Shown one piece after another: positions 26,143-35,745 of a stretch of DNA of 48,910 nucleotides. The stretch comes from Spirochaetaceae bacterium (GTDB lineage: Bacteria; Spirochaetota; Spirochaetia; DSM-27196; SKKC01), in NCBI GenBank assembly GCA_007128315.1, contig SKXQ01000010.1, positions 1-48,910 of the forward strand. The letters run 5' to 3'. A program made the translations under genes and the position numbers. The stretch's first letter is position 1. Each line of letters starts with the position of its first letter. Below the pieces are notes generated by a model. That model saw only the letters and a list, made by a program, of their open reading frames with translations, did not search any database and was not told where the DNA came from.

Positions 26143-27184
26143 TCGTTACGTCAACGTTCATGCCGGGAAGAATAAAGTCATCAGTCTCCTCAAGGAGTAT
26201 ACGGGTGCGAACAGTCGTTTCGTTCCCGGATCGCTGTGCAAGCGAAGCGATCCACTCAATCTGCCCCCGGTAACGCCTGTTCCGGTCGGCGAGGGGCACG
26301 ATCTCTGCCCGGTCACCTGTTTGTACGTCCAGAAGAAACTCCTCGGGCAAATCGGCAATGACCTCGAGAGAGGCACGATCCGCGACTCGCGCAAGCCGCG
26401 CCCCGGGAGATACACGGTCACCAGGAATCACGAAGATCTCCGTGACAAGGCCATTTCGAAAAGGACTCACAATGCTGCTGTCGGAGAGCCCGCTGTGGTC
26501 GATACGCCGCGCAAGATCGCTTCGTTCCTCGCGAATGCGGTCACGGTCAAGAAGTGACAGCTCGATTTCGCGTTCCAGTTCGCGTGCTGTTCGCGAAAGT
26601 CGCTCCGTCGTCGCACGAGCCGAAAGCCGCGCCCGCTGAAGCGCGCGTTCAGCCGCCGCGAAGCTTTCTCTGGCGTCATCGAGCACTCTCTGCGAAACCG
26701 CTGATTCCGAAAAGAGCTGTCCGGTCCGATCAAGGTTGATGCGTGCCCGCCTTACTTCATCCTCTGCGGCCTCGATATTCAGCGACGCTTCGGTCTGCTC
26801 GGGGTGTTCGACATCCGTGACAGTACGCATCCGGGCCTGAAGGTCGTCGATCTGTAGCTCTATACGGCGGTACCGGTCGGCGAGCGAGTTCTGCTCGCGC
26901 TCAAGCTCACTCAAATCAAGCGTGATAAGAGCGTCGCCACCGACTGCTCGTGCCCCTGCATGGAGATGCACGTTCACGACTCGAGCGGGAAACTCGGCGG
27001 TTAAGGTCTGCTCATCTCCCGTTGTTACTCTGCCGAATATCTGTACCGGAGTTCGCACAGATGTTACCGGCGATGTGGCTGCACGTGCCTCGAAGGACGA
27101 CTCTGTACTGTGTTGTCGAGCCTCAGGACCGGTACATGACACGACAAGAAACGAAATCGCAAGGAGCGTATACTTAAGTTTCAT
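26126..27184 (-). CDS. Lipoprotein periplasmic adaptor (HlyD/MacA-like)
   Basis: A 352-residue membrane fusion protein. The signal ends in a lipobox LVVSC (Cys17). After it come a split biotinyl-lipoyl domain (VNVHLHAGARAVGGDALITLDLSEL and SPFRNGLVTEIFVIPGDRVSPGARLARVAD), a long coiled-coil hairpin at about 85-235, and a beta-barrel with FLLDVQTGDRAEIVPL. It should link the ABC permease to the TolC-like duct. The ATG at 27184 lies inside the end of the ATPase gene (11-bp overlap); an upstream in-frame start would intrude further and spoil the lipobox signal. Confidence 0.9.
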   Translation of the reverse strand: MKLKYTLLAISFLVVSCTGPEARQHSTESSFEARAATSPVTSVRTPVQIFGRVTTGDEQTLTAEFPARVVNVHLHAGARAVGGDALITLDLSELEREQNSLADRYRRIELQIDDLQARMRTVTDVEHPEQTEASLNIEAAEDEVRRARINLDRTGQLFSESAVSQRVLDDARESFAAAERALQRARLSARATTERLSRTARELEREIELSLLDRDRIREERSDLARRIDHSGLSDSSIVSPFRNGLVTEIFVIPGDRVSPGARLARVADRASLEVIADLPEEFLLDVQTGDRAEIVPLADRNRRYRGQIEWIASLAQRSGNETTVRTRILLEETDDFILPGMNVDVTITPAD

Positions 27185-27857
27185 CAACAATTGAACCATC
27201 CCTGACGACGATGCGCCGTGATCCGTAATCGGCACACTCGTGCGAGTGAGTTACCATAATGATAGACGTGTGTGTTTCCCGGTTGATCTTTCCGAGCAGA
27301 TCCATAACCTCGGTGCTTGTCAAGCTGTCGAGGTTGCCGGTCGGCTCATCGGCGAGAAGGAGCTCGGGCCGGTTGATCAAGGCTCGTGCGATCGCAACGC
27401 GCTGCTGCTGTCCCCCGGAGAGTTCCGATGGTCGATGCCTCCTGCGGTGTGTCAGTTCAACGGTTTCAAGAATCTCGGTCAGCCGTCCCCGGGCGGCCGA
27501 CGGATTCCCGCCGTCGAGCAGGATGGGAAGCAGCACGTTTTCTTCGACGGTCAGATTCGGGACGAGATTGAAAAACTGAAACACGAAGCCGAGACGTGTG
27601 CGCCGGATTGAGCTCATTTCCTCGTCACTGAGGCTGGCAAGGTTTCGGTCGGCGATAAAGATGTCACCGCTGTCCGGCTTGTCGAGTCCTCCGATGAGAT
27701 ACAGGAGCGTGCTCTTTCCCGAACCGCTCTGACCCATGACCGAGACGAACTCGCCGCGCTCAACTGTCAGATCGACACCCTGCAGGACGCTCACATCGAG
27801 GTCTCCACTGCGATAGGACTTGTAAAGCTGATGCACCTGGACAATGTGGCTACTCAT
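27174..27857 (-). CDS. ABC exporter ATPase (MacB/LolD type)
   Basis: A 227-residue nucleotide-binding protein of the MacB/LolD/FtsE class. Walker A is [19 protein letters not shown], the signature [16 protein letters not shown] and Walker [15 protein letters not shown], followed by the H-loop in [14 protein letters not shown]. The LIGGLD after Walker A and ADEPTGNLD are typical of this class. It lies between the FtsX-type permease (8-bp overlap) and the adaptor (11-bp overlap), forming one tightly coupled operon. Confidence 0.93.
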   Translation of the reverse strand: MSSHIVQVHQLYKSYRSGDLDVSVLQGVDLTVERGEFVSVMGQSGSGKSTLLYLIGGLDKPDSGDIFIADRNLASLSDEEMSSIRRTRLGFVFQFFNLVPNLTVEENVLLPILLDGGNPSAARGRLTEILETVELTHRRRHRPSELSGGQQQRVAIARALINRPELLLADEPTGNLDSLTSTEVMDLLGKINRETHTSIIMVTHSHECADYGSRRIVVRDGSIVDET

Positions 27858-30345
27858 ATTTCAGCGCCTCTATAATGTTCATGCGTCCGGTGCGAACTGT
27901 AGGTCCGACACTCGCGAAGACGGTAATGAGCATCCCGGCGGCGATCATGGCCAGAGCGGTACCAGGCGGAAAGGATAGCGGAATGAACACGCGGAAGGAT
28001 TCCAGAAGCAGGGGAATCGTGTACAGCATGAGGGCCGCAATCATCAGACCTGCACTGGCACCGACAATCCCCACCGTCGCGGCCTCGATAAACAGCATTC
28101 TCCGGAGCTGCTTGCGGCTCATGCCGGAACTGCGAAACAGAGCGAAACTGCGTTTCCGATCCAGAAAGCTGATGATGAAGTTATTCACGATTCCTACCGT
28201 CCCGAGCAGCATAGCCATGAGAGAGAACCCGCGGAGCAGAAAAAAGAGTTCCTGGTTCGAGTCCCGACCCCGCTGCGCAATCTGTGCCACCGTTCGGCTC
28301 CAGAAGCCTTCTCGCGCGAAAAGGTCTGTAATCGCGGCCTGGGCGTCTTCTGCGTTACCCGTGGCTGTTGCATACAGGGCATTGTAATGGCCTGCTCCGT
28401 GATCCTGTCGGAAGAACCGTTCCGATACCATGGCCATGTCACCATTGCTCCAGAGTGTGGAGACGAAGCCGACGACGCGGTAGGATGCGGTACGCCGGTT
28501 GAACTCCAGTTCGACCAGATCACCGACTGAGAGTCCATAGCGTTCTCGAAGCGAATAGCTGACAATGACGTTCCGATCGCTATCCAGGCGTGGAAGCAGG
28601 GTCTCTGCCGCCTCGGAGTACTCGAAACGCCAGAATCTGTGAAAGCGATCCGGGTATACGCCCATGATCCGGCGGATGCGACGGGCATGTCCGCTCACCG
28701 GGACATGGGATGCTACAAAATGGCCGTAGGTGTCCGCCACCTCGGGGATGCGTCGCAACCTGCGCTCAAAGGTCACGCTACGATTGCCACCGTAAATCTC
28801 CAGATCGAACTGTGCGGTCCGATACAAGTTGCCAGCCTGTTCGGCAACGCTGTCTGAAATCGTCGTTATCAGAAATACCCCCGCAATCCCGATGCAGAGC
28901 AGCACGATGTTATTGATGATTCCCGCATTGTCGCGAAGGTTCATTGCAGCCAGCCGACCGATGTTCCCGAAGGCATGGTGATAGGCAACCTGCAGCAGGC
29001 GGACGAAACTTCTCGTGAAGAACGGAATGACAAAAACGCCACCGAAAAAGGTGCATACGAGCCCGAGAAAATACCACAAAAGGAGGCTTTCCGGGGGAGC
29101 GGCGGTCGGTAGAATCGCACCCAGTGCGAGGAGACCCGCGCCTGCGACGGTGCGATCGCGTTTGTGTGACGCGAGCGAATACAATTGCAGGATTACATCC
29201 TTGACCGGAATGCGGGAGACCCGCGTAATCGGTATTGCTGCACTGAAAAGTGGCAAAAGAATCGCCATTGCGGACGCACTCGCTACGTCTGCGATCCCGA
29301 ACGCAGCGCGGGTTCCTGCTGCTGCCCGACCGAACCCTCGCGCGGCAACGGCGGTCATTCCGTTGAGTATGAAGACTCCGAGGAGAAGCCCGAACAGCGC
29401 ACCGAGGACGCCGTAGGCGAGCGCTTCACCGTACAGGACCCGGGTGACCATGCGTCTGGTTGCTCCGATACTGCGAAAGGTCCCTACCGTTGGGAGACGT
29501 TCAGCGGTAATGACCTGAAAGGTCGAATAGATAATAAAGACGCTGACGGCTATCACGAGAAACAGCATGATCCTGAAGGGAATCACGACCGTATTGGCGA
29601 ACTCGGTGCGCTCCTCGGGCGTTATGGTCTGTTGAACCCGAAAGCGGGGGTAGAGCTCCTGCAGGTCATTCTCGAGTCGGTACCGGTCGGCTTCAGTTCT
29701 GGCGCGAAGGTAGACAACGCTCGCTCTGCCTGCGGTTCCAAAGAGCGATGCAGCAGTATCAAAGGGAACAAGAGCAGGGATCGTCCCCGAGCCATCCCGG
29801 AAGTATCCCGCTGCGGCCGCGGTTGCAGCGAGCTGCACGGCAACAGGGCGGGAACTGCCTCCCAGCTCGAGTTGCAACCAGTCTCCTGCTTCGAGACCAA
29901 GAATGGAAGCATCGTGACGCGAAAGAATAATCGAGCGGCCGCGAAATGAATCATCCCCAATCGGTTGATCAGTCACGACCGGTCCCATACTGTTCATGTC
30001 CGTCAGGGACATGCCGCGCAGCTGCACCGTGTCGGTATCGGGCCGTCCGAACACACGGCCCGAACCGGTGACCGCCTGGCTGATCCACTCCGTCCGCAGG
30101 GCCAGTGTGAATGCGTTTCGGGGACTTACATAGGCCGAAGGCGAGTTGCGGTCTGCGCGAACTAGAATGTGAGATGACCCGAACTCGGATTCGAGCACCC
30201 GGGTGTACGATGCCTCTATCGTCGTGCCGAGCCCTGACGTTGCGAAGAACAGGGCCGTGGACAGCGAGACGGCGAGCACAATGAGCGAGGTGCGAAGACG
30301 TTTCTCTGCTATGCTGCGAAGCAGATACAGGACAATGATGTTCAT
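27850..30345 (-). CDS. ABC exporter permease with two FtsX domains
   Basis: An 831-residue membrane protein. It opens with a helix (LIVLAVSLSTALFF) and a large extracytoplasmic domain, then two sets of FtsX helices around residues 255-400 and 680-830, each with the family motif (RSIGATRRMVTRVLYGEALAYGVLGALFGLLLG; RSSGMSRKQLRRMLFIEAATVGIVGASAGLMI). A second extracytoplasmic domain sits between. This doubled, ten-helix layout is that of YknZ/LolC-like or larger macrolide-type exporters rather than the four-helix MacB. With the ATPase, adaptor and TolC it should form a tripartite exporter for a lipid, peptide or drug. Confidence 0.88.
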   Translation of the reverse strand: MNIIVLYLLRSIAEKRLRTSLIVLAVSLSTALFFATSGLGTTIEASYTRVLESEFGSSHILVRADRNSPSAYVSPRNAFTLALRTEWISQAVTGSGRVFGRPDTDTVQLRGMSLTDMNSMGPVVTDQPIGDDSFRGRSIILSRHDASILGLEAGDWLQLELGGSSRPVAVQLAATAAAAGYFRDGSGTIPALVPFDTAASLFGTAGRASVVYLRARTEADRYRLENDLQELYPRFRVQQTITPEERTEFANTVVIPFRIMLFLVIAVSVFIIYSTFQVITAERLPTVGTFRSIGATRRMVTRVLYGEALAYGVLGALFGLLLGVFILNGMTAVAARGFGRAAAGTRAAFGIADVASASAMAILLPLFSAAIPITRVSRIPVKDVILQLYSLASHKRDRTVAGAGLLALGAILPTAAPPESLLLWYFLGLVCTFFGGVFVIPFFTRSFVRLLQVAYHHAFGNIGRLAAMNLRDNAGIINNIVLLCIGIAGVFLITTISDSVAEQAGNLYRTAQFDLEIYGGNRSVTFERRLRRIPEVADTYGHFVASHVPVSGHARRIRRIMGVYPDRFHRFWRFEYSEAAETLLPRLDSDRNVIVSYSLRERYGLSVGDLVELEFNRRTASYRVVGFVSTLWSNGDMAMVSERFFRQDHGAGHYNALYATATGNAEDAQAAITDLFAREGFWSRTVAQIAQRGRDSNQELFFLLRGFSLMAMLLGTVGIVNNFIISFLDRKRSFALFRSSGMSRKQLRRMLFIEAATVGIVGASAGLMIAALMLYTIPLLLESFRVFIPLSFPPGTALAMIAAGMLITVFASVGPTVRTGRMNIIEALKYE

Positions 30346-30398
30346 AAGCCGTGCACAGTTGGGAATATACTCAAAAAGGTGGAAGCATGTGCAGAGTG

Positions 30399-30427
30399 AT
30401 GATAACCGCGCCGGAATCTGTTAAACT
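30399..30427 (+). promoter_or_regulatory. Extended -10 promoter of the epimerase gene, nearly leaderless
   Basis: ATGATA (30399-30404), 17 bases, then TAAACT (30422-30427) preceded by TGT. The ATG at 30437 is nine bases beyond the -10, so the leader would be about 2-3 nt; no Shine-Dalgarno is seen. Confidence 0.45.
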
Positions 30428-30436
30428 CACAGCGAC

Positions 30437-31531
30437 ATGAAACACGACGGACTAACCCTGGTTACAGGATCGGCTGGTTTTATCGGATTTCACCTTGTGC
30501 GTCGCCTCCTCGGTGACGGACACGCGGTCATAGGTATCGACAACATCAATGACTACTATGACCGCAGCCTCAAGCTCGCGCGGCTGAAGGAATGCGGTAT
30601 AGACGTTCCAGCTGGCAACGAGCCGGGGCAGGGCTCTGACCTCTCGGTATTCAACGCGGGAAGGGCGTCTTCGGGCGGAAACTACACCTTCATTCACGGC
30701 GACATCGGAGACCGATCCTGCGTTGAGACGCTGTTCTCGCGATTCCAGATCCGGCGCATTGTGAACCTCGCGGCGCAGGCCGGAGTCAGGTACAGCACGG
30801 TTAATCCCCACGCTTATCTCGACAGTAATCTCAGCGGTTTCCTGAATATTGTCGAGGCCGCCAGACTCGCTCAGGTGGAACATCTGGTCTTTGCGTCGAC
30901 CTCGAGCGTCTATGGACTGAACGAGCAGCTGCCGTTCAGTCCGCACGATGGCGCCGCACATCCCGTGAGTCTCTACGCGGCCAGCAAGAAAGCCAACGAA
31001 GCGATTGCGCACAGCTACGCGCATCTGTTCAAGGTACCCGTGACAGGGCTTCGGTTCTTCACGGTCTACGGCCCCTGGGGCAGACCCGATATGGCCCTGT
31101 TTCTGTTTACCGAGCGTATTCTGCAGGGCAAGGCAATCGACGTGTACAACGACGGTCATATGAAGCGGGATTTCACCTATGTTGATGACATTGTAGAGGG
31201 CATTGTCCGTGTTCTCGCATCGCCGGCGCAACCGTCTGCGAAATGGGATGCGCAGAGGCCGGACCCCGCGATTTCAAGTGCTCCGTATCGCATCTACAAT
31301 ATCGGGCGTGGCAGATCGGTGGCACTCATGGACTATATTGCGGCAATAGAATCCGAGACAGGACGAACCGCTCGTCTCAAGTTCCTTCCCATGCAGCCCG
31401 GCGATGTGAAGGCAACGTGGGCGGATGTTGGTGACCTGGAAAAGGACTTCGGATACAAGCCATCAATCGACGTGTCAGACGGTATTGCCCGCTTTATCTC
31501 CTGGTACCGCGACTACTACGGTGTTCACTGA
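30437..31531 (+). CDS. NAD-dependent epimerase, UDP-glucuronate 4-epimerase-like
   Basis: A 364-residue extended short-chain dehydrogenase. The NAD motif is GSAGFIG (11-17), the catalytic residues are Ser in FASTSSVYG and Tyr/Lys in SLYAASKKANE, and GLRFFTVYGPWGRPDMALFLFTERILQGKAIDVYNDGHMKRDFTYVDDIVEGI strongly resembles UDP-glucuronate 4-epimerases (CapI/WbnF group). It would make UDP-galacturonate for surface polysaccharide. A roughly 30-residue insertion (about 57-85, Gly/Ser-rich) precedes FIHGDIGD. Its 3' end overlaps that of the tip-subunit gene by 7 bp on the opposite strand. Confidence 0.88.
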   Translation: MKHDGLTLVTGSAGFIGFHLVRRLLGDGHAVIGIDNINDYYDRSLKLARLKECGIDVPAGNEPGQGSDLSVFNAGRASSGGNYTFIHGDIGDRSCVETLFSRFQIRRIVNLAAQAGVRYSTVNPHAYLDSNLSGFLNIVEAARLAQVEHLVFASTSSVYGLNEQLPFSPHDGAAHPVSLYAASKKANEAIAHSYAHLFKVPVTGLRFFTVYGPWGRPDMALFLFTERILQGKAIDVYNDGHMKRDFTYVDDIVEGIVRVLASPAQPSAKWDAQRPDPAISSAPYRIYNIGRGRSVALMDYIAAIESETGRTARLKFLPMQPGDVKATWADVGDLEKDFGYKPSIDVSDGIARFISWYRDYYGVH

Positions 31532-32499
31532 TCCGCTGAGACCGTAATCAGCACGACGTCTTCATAGTCGCCGGCGGCGGCAACATCGAAGGGAAGTATC
31601 TCAGCTTCTATTGCCCACCTGAATCCGGAGAGCGACACGCCGATGACCGAAGCACCACCGCTCAGGTCGACGCTCTGTCCATTGAGCCGCAGACGATACG
31701 GTACCGTCGTCGGAACATCCGGATCATCATTACCGGAGACAACACGCATGACCCCGGAGTTCTCGCTACTGACCGAGATCGTGAACAGCGCATTCGCATC
31801 CACGAGCAGATCATACCGCTGCTGCGACCCCGCCGTCAGCTCGCCGAAGTCCATCGTTCGTTCAGTCACACGGACCGGTCCGGGACGTCCGGGCGGGAAG
31901 CTTGCACCGTCATCAACCAGAGCGACCTGCACGAAAGGATCGACGTTGCCTCGAACCGACAGCGTGGCAGTCGCCTGTGGATTACTCGGGTTATAACTCG
32001 ACGGGTCATTCACACGACCGTAGTACAGTCGCATCACCAGGTCATCCGCGTACTCGGGTTCAGAGTCTTCGAGCTGCCCGGCATCGACTTCAAGTCGTAT
32101 GTCCACGGAGACGTAGGATCGCCACGGCCCCGATGTTGCTCCCGGTATTGTTCCCGACAGCACCTCTGACGCTGACGGCTGTCCTGAGCTGAAGTCCCGG
32201 ACAGTCATGCCCGTTGACGGAACGAGCAGCCGGTACGAGACTGCATCACCGGGATCACCTGGATTAATCGCAGCACGGTCGTTCACGGATCCTGACTGAC
32301 CTCCATCTATTACGATAAAAAAGTCCCGCGTTTCCCCACCCGACTGCTCGATATCCAGTCTGCCTGTAATCGTGAAATCCCGGTTCGGTATGTAGGCAAA
32401 CGACAGCTCCGCATCTTCAAAACTGCGGATCGATGTTGCGGGTTGCGCAGAAAGAGACGAGGCCAGTACAAGCAAGCCGGCAACGAGTATTGTCTTCAT
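31525..32499 (-). CDS. Putative tip subunit/adhesin of the chaperone-usher pilus
   Basis: A 324-residue exported protein (signal ending near SLSA, residue 18). Residues 20-175 form a beta-rich domain I do not recognise. Residues 176-324 are a pilin domain homologous to the major subunit of the same operon: DFGELTAGS against DFGDLTEAS, ISVSSENSGVM against INASSVNNGVL, VPYRLRLNGQSVDLSGG against VGYSLSWDGATVDLSSG, and GDYEDVVLITVSADQ against GTYTDSITFTITADE. An extra N-terminal domain fused to a pilin domain, encoded last after the usher, is the layout of Csu-type tip adhesins. There are no cysteines. The start overlaps the usher stop by ATGA. Confidence 0.7.
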   Translation of the reverse strand: MKTILVAGLLVLASSLSAQPATSIRSFEDAELSFAYIPNRDFTITGRLDIEQSGGETRDFFIVIDGGQSGSVNDRAAINPGDPGDAVSYRLLVPSTGMTVRDFSSGQPSASEVLSGTIPGATSGPWRSYVSVDIRLEVDAGQLEDSEPEYADDLVMRLYYGRVNDPSSYNPSNPQATATLSVRGNVDPFVQVALVDDGASFPPGRPGPVRVTERTMDFGELTAGSQQRYDLLVDANALFTISVSSENSGVMRVVSGNDDPDVPTTVPYRLRLNGQSVDLSGGASVIGVSLSGFRWAIEAEILPFDVAAAGDYEDVVLITVSADQ

Positions 32500-34937
32500 G
32501 GTGTAGCCTCCACAGGCAGTGTACCGGAATCGTGCATACCGACGATCCCTTCGGGTACCGTGAGCGTTGCGGTCCACTCCCGGTCAAGCGACTCAAGCCT
32601 GTACGTACCCGCCGACAGGCCGCCGAGTTCGAATCGGCCCTCACGGTTCGTGAAGATCAGACCGAGCGCCTCGGCTCGTGTATCGTCAAAAGCCTGTGCT
32701 GCTGTCAGACGTACCGGCTCTCCGTCAGGCTGAACCAGCGTACCACGCACGAACACATTCCCGGAAACCTGTGGGCGAACCACCGCGCCTGTACGAAGCC
32801 CCGCAGACACACGAACGCCGGGACGGTCCATCTCGTATCCGAGCGGCAGGTCCTCCGGACGAAGCGCGAGACTGACAGTCGAGAATGGTTGTCGGAAAAA
32901 GAGGGCCCGGGATCCTCTCAGGCCTGGCCGTACGTCGAGCTGCCGGCCGTCGCCTCGAACCCGGACCTGTTCCAGAGAAGACCCCGGAGGAATCTGAACA
33001 ATGACGAACGCAGCGTCACCGGGAATCTCGTTCCACGCGACCGCTGAATCGGCAAAGAGTATTCCACTCTGTGCCTCGAGGTAGAATGATCCTTCCGGTT
33101 CTTCAGAGATCGTCGTCGTCATACCTGCCGAGAGTCTCCCGCGTCCACCGGCCAGACCGACGCGACCGTCAACGCGCCGAAAGGCTGCCGTCTCGTCTGC
33201 GGACAGATCCGACGAGATACCGGCGCTGTAGCGACCGAAGTTCGCGGTCGGTCCTGCCGTCTGGGCAGATATCCGCGCGTCCGGCGTATGCAGGTTCTGT
33301 CGATACTGCATCTGCCAGGGCCCTGTTACCCGTACCAGAACCGACCCGCTGAAAGAACCGTCAGCAAGCTCGAGCCGACCGGATACCCGGGTCGATTCCA
33401 GGCTCGGAGAGCCGACGCCGAGAGAGAGCGTGTAGGAGGTGTCACCAGGTTCCGGTGCGTGTCGCAGGGTTCCCCGTGCGTTCACGGTAAAACCCGCGAC
33501 CGTACGCGCATAGCCTGCAGAAAACGAAAGGGGGAGAGCTGTACTGCCTTCGGGTCGGTCGGACCGTGCAAAGCTGTTTCCTGTCCATCCTGCCGACGCA
33601 CGAAAACCGGGTGTACCCGTCCGGGATGGTTGGGACAGCGAGTATCCGACATCAATAGCAAAACCGGGTCCGGTGATCGCGCTGACCGAGACCGCTGTTC
33701 CTGCATCGACCGTGCCAAAGGGGAGCGCCGCGGTGACGGTACCTGAGGTCTGCTGCACACCAGTGGACAGCTGCACTCCGATTCCGCCGGTTACGTACTC
33801 GCTGAACCCGTAGCGGTGCACCGACGTCAGTCTCAGATCGGACAGCTCGTGTTCGCTTCCGGATCTTATTCCAAGGGCATGATAGAAGTCGTGCTCTTCA
33901 GCTTCAACCAGCCCGGATTCGTGAGGGATCCACAGAGTCAGGGGGTCGGCGCCGCCGTCCGGAAACGCTATCGTCACTTCGTTGACACCGCGTGTAACTG
34001 GAGCCCGGCCGACCTCATAGCGTCCCGCCTCGAGGCGTTCACGAAATACCACATCGTTGTTGACGCGCACCTCAACGGTACCGGGCTCCGAAACCGGAAA
34101 CTCCGCAAAAGGGTTTCCGGCGCCACCACCCTGAAGGCGGCTGCGCTCCAGCGATAAGCCGAGTATCGCTCCGCGCGACTGGTAGCGGTTGCCGGTCGGT
34201 GACACGTCACCCAGGGTTACCAGCGTCTGTCCGTCGAGTGCATAGCTGCGAAAAAACGTCGGTTCGCGGGCAAACGCGGTGCCAGGCGGACCGGTGGTCA
34301 TGCTTACTCCACTTTGAAGCGTTCCCCACACGGTAGAGACGAATGGTTCGATGCTCGTCGACAGAAACCACGACGGCGATACCTCCTGCGGCAGATTTGC
34401 CTGCAGAAACATCCGGATCGGAAGCCCACCACTAACGGAAGCTGGCGGTACGTCCGCCTGTGGTATCGTAAAATCCCGCGTCGGCGTCGTTCTGTGCAGA
34501 TCGATGCGCTCCACCGTCCTTAGTTCCGCCGGCAGCGAAACCGTGGCCCTCATACGGCTTCCGTCGAAGTCTATCGCGACGCGTTCGGCTTCAAGGGCTT
34601 CATTCCGTATCCAGCCGTCCTCATCCTGGAGCTGCAGAAGCCGGTCGCCGACATCGGATTCAACCCGGCCTTCGAGAAGCGTCAGAAGATCAATCGCCGA
34701 AACCGCGTGCATGGTTCCGGTCGGTGTTACCAGCGCTCGTGCCTCTGTGACTGTGCGCCGCTGCATGACCAGCTCGATCCGCGTGACCTGAGGTTCCGGT
34801 CGGCCTCCGAAGGCTTGCTCGAACAGACGGTCAAGATCTTCGTCGCCAGCGGACAGGATCTGCCCCGCACATAAGAGGAGGACCAGGAGAAAAACCGCTG
34901 ATGCCGGTCGCGTGGACATTGTCTTCATGAGGTGCAT
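32496..34937 (-). CDS. Outer-membrane usher of a chaperone-usher pilus
   Basis: An 813-residue protein, the usual usher length. After the signal peptide (about 1-30) comes an N-terminal chaperone-docking-like domain (50-150), then a barrel region with alternating strands. The plug-like domain at about 277-331 carries the hallmark GTVEVRVNNDVVFRERLEAGRYEVGRAPVTRGVNEVTIAFPDGGAD. The barrel resumes with many glycine-aromatic strands, and the C-terminal domain at about 728-800 has GTLVQPDGEPVRLTAAQAF ... FTNREGRFELGGLSAGTYRL, as in usher CTD2. It would secrete and order pilin subunits across the outer membrane. Overall similarity to enterobacterial ushers looks low; archaic/CsuD-like is the best fit. 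Confidence 0.82.
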   Translation of the reverse strand: MHLMKTMSTRPASAVFLLVLLLCAGQILSAGDEDLDRLFEQAFGGRPEPQVTRIELVMQRRTVTEARALVTPTGTMHAVSAIDLLTLLEGRVESDVGDRLLQLQDEDGWIRNEALEAERVAIDFDGSRMRATVSLPAELRTVERIDLHRTTPTRDFTIPQADVPPASVSGGLPIRMFLQANLPQEVSPSWFLSTSIEPFVSTVWGTLQSGVSMTTGPPGTAFAREPTFFRSYALDGQTLVTLGDVSPTGNRYQSRGAILGLSLERSRLQGGGAGNPFAEFPVSEPGTVEVRVNNDVVFRERLEAGRYEVGRAPVTRGVNEVTIAFPDGGADPLTLWIPHESGLVEAEEHDFYHALGIRSGSEHELSDLRLTSVHRYGFSEYVTGGIGVQLSTGVQQTSGTVTAALPFGTVDAGTAVSVSAITGPGFAIDVGYSLSQPSRTGTPGFRASAGWTGNSFARSDRPEGSTALPLSFSAGYARTVAGFTVNARGTLRHAPEPGDTSYTLSLGVGSPSLESTRVSGRLELADGSFSGSVLVRVTGPWQMQYRQNLHTPDARISAQTAGPTANFGRYSAGISSDLSADETAAFRRVDGRVGLAGGRGRLSAGMTTTISEEPEGSFYLEAQSGILFADSAVAWNEIPGDAAFVIVQIPPGSSLEQVRVRGDGRQLDVRPGLRGSRALFFRQPFSTVSLALRPEDLPLGYEMDRPGVRVSAGLRTGAVVRPQVSGNVFVRGTLVQPDGEPVRLTAAQAFDDTRAEALGLIFTNREGRFELGGLSAGTYRLESLDREWTATLTVPEGIVGMHDSGTLPVEATP

Positions 34938-34973
34938 AGGTAAACCCGCCGATCAGATGCGGCGCCGCGAAAA

Positions 34974-35735
34974 CTAGTGTCGGACCTCGATGCGATACTC
35001 ATGCGCGTTCGAGGCTGTCATGTCACGCACCCCCCAGGGTATGCGCACGACGCGCGATCCCCCGGCAGGAAGCACATTGCTCCCGGCGTTCAACTGTTCT
35101 CCGCGTACATGCACGGATTCACCTTCTCCGGGAGGGTGAATCGAGACGGTAAGGTCTCTCAGGAGGATGTGTCGTGTGCCAGTATTTCCGAGTCTGAAGA
35201 CAAGCGTCTCCCCAGCGTCTTCAAACGCGACATCGGAAACCTCGGTCCGGGGGCGGGCCTGTGCCGGTCGCACATACAGGGACGTCACGTATTCCAGATT
35301 GACACGGAGCTGTGCACGGGAATCCTGGCTGGAACCGAGATTGACCGGCACCTGTTCTGCCACGATGCGGAAGGCGCGTTCGCGGTCGACGCTGCCGCCG
35401 GTCCAGTCGACGGAGATCTCCTGAGATCGACCGGCCGCAAGGACAATCTGCGAAGGGTAGACCAGAAGCTCGTCGGTTGGTTGCATGTCCTCATTGCCCA
35501 TTTCGTCTATTACGCGGATATGTGCGCTCACCTGCACCGCAACTGCCCGCGGAGTATCGTTCTGAAGCGTGTAGGTAACACGAGCAGGTCTTCGATCCGC
35601 GTCGATCTGCGCGACCATGGGTGTAAAGCTGAACGCATGTGCCGATGCTGCTCCGTAGAGGAGCAGCATCAGGCCGACTATCAACGCCCGGGGCGCGTAC
35701 CCGAACATGCCCCCGGCTGTCGAACGGGGCTTCAT
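34974..35735 (-). CDS. Periplasmic pilus chaperone (PapD/CsuC-like)
   Basis: A 253-residue periplasmic chaperone: signal peptide ending near SAHA (34), then two Ig-like domains. Domain 1 shows FTPMVAQIDADRRPARVTYTLQNDTPRAVAVQVSA, the family-typical LLVYPSQIVLAAGRSQEISVDWTG and RAFRIVAEQVPV, and a G1-type strand AQLRVNLEYVTSLYVRP with alternating hydrophobics for donor-strand complementation. Domain 2 has DVAFEDAGETLVFRLGNTGTRHILLRDLTV and LPAGGSRVVRIPW. It should fold pilin subunits and bring them to the usher. The start at 35735 (AGAGG upstream) is ten bases after the pilin stop; an ORF extension upstream overlaps the pilin. Confidence 0.88.
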   Translation of the reverse strand: MKPRSTAGGMFGYAPRALIVGLMLLLYGAASAHAFSFTPMVAQIDADRRPARVTYTLQNDTPRAVAVQVSAHIRVIDEMGNEDMQPTDELLVYPSQIVLAAGRSQEISVDWTGGSVDRERAFRIVAEQVPVNLGSSQDSRAQLRVNLEYVTSLYVRPAQARPRTEVSDVAFEDAGETLVFRLGNTGTRHILLRDLTVSIHPPGEGESVHVRGEQLNAGSNVLPAGGSRVVRIPWGVRDMTASNAHEYRIEVRH

Positions 35736-35745
35736 GGTAATGCCT

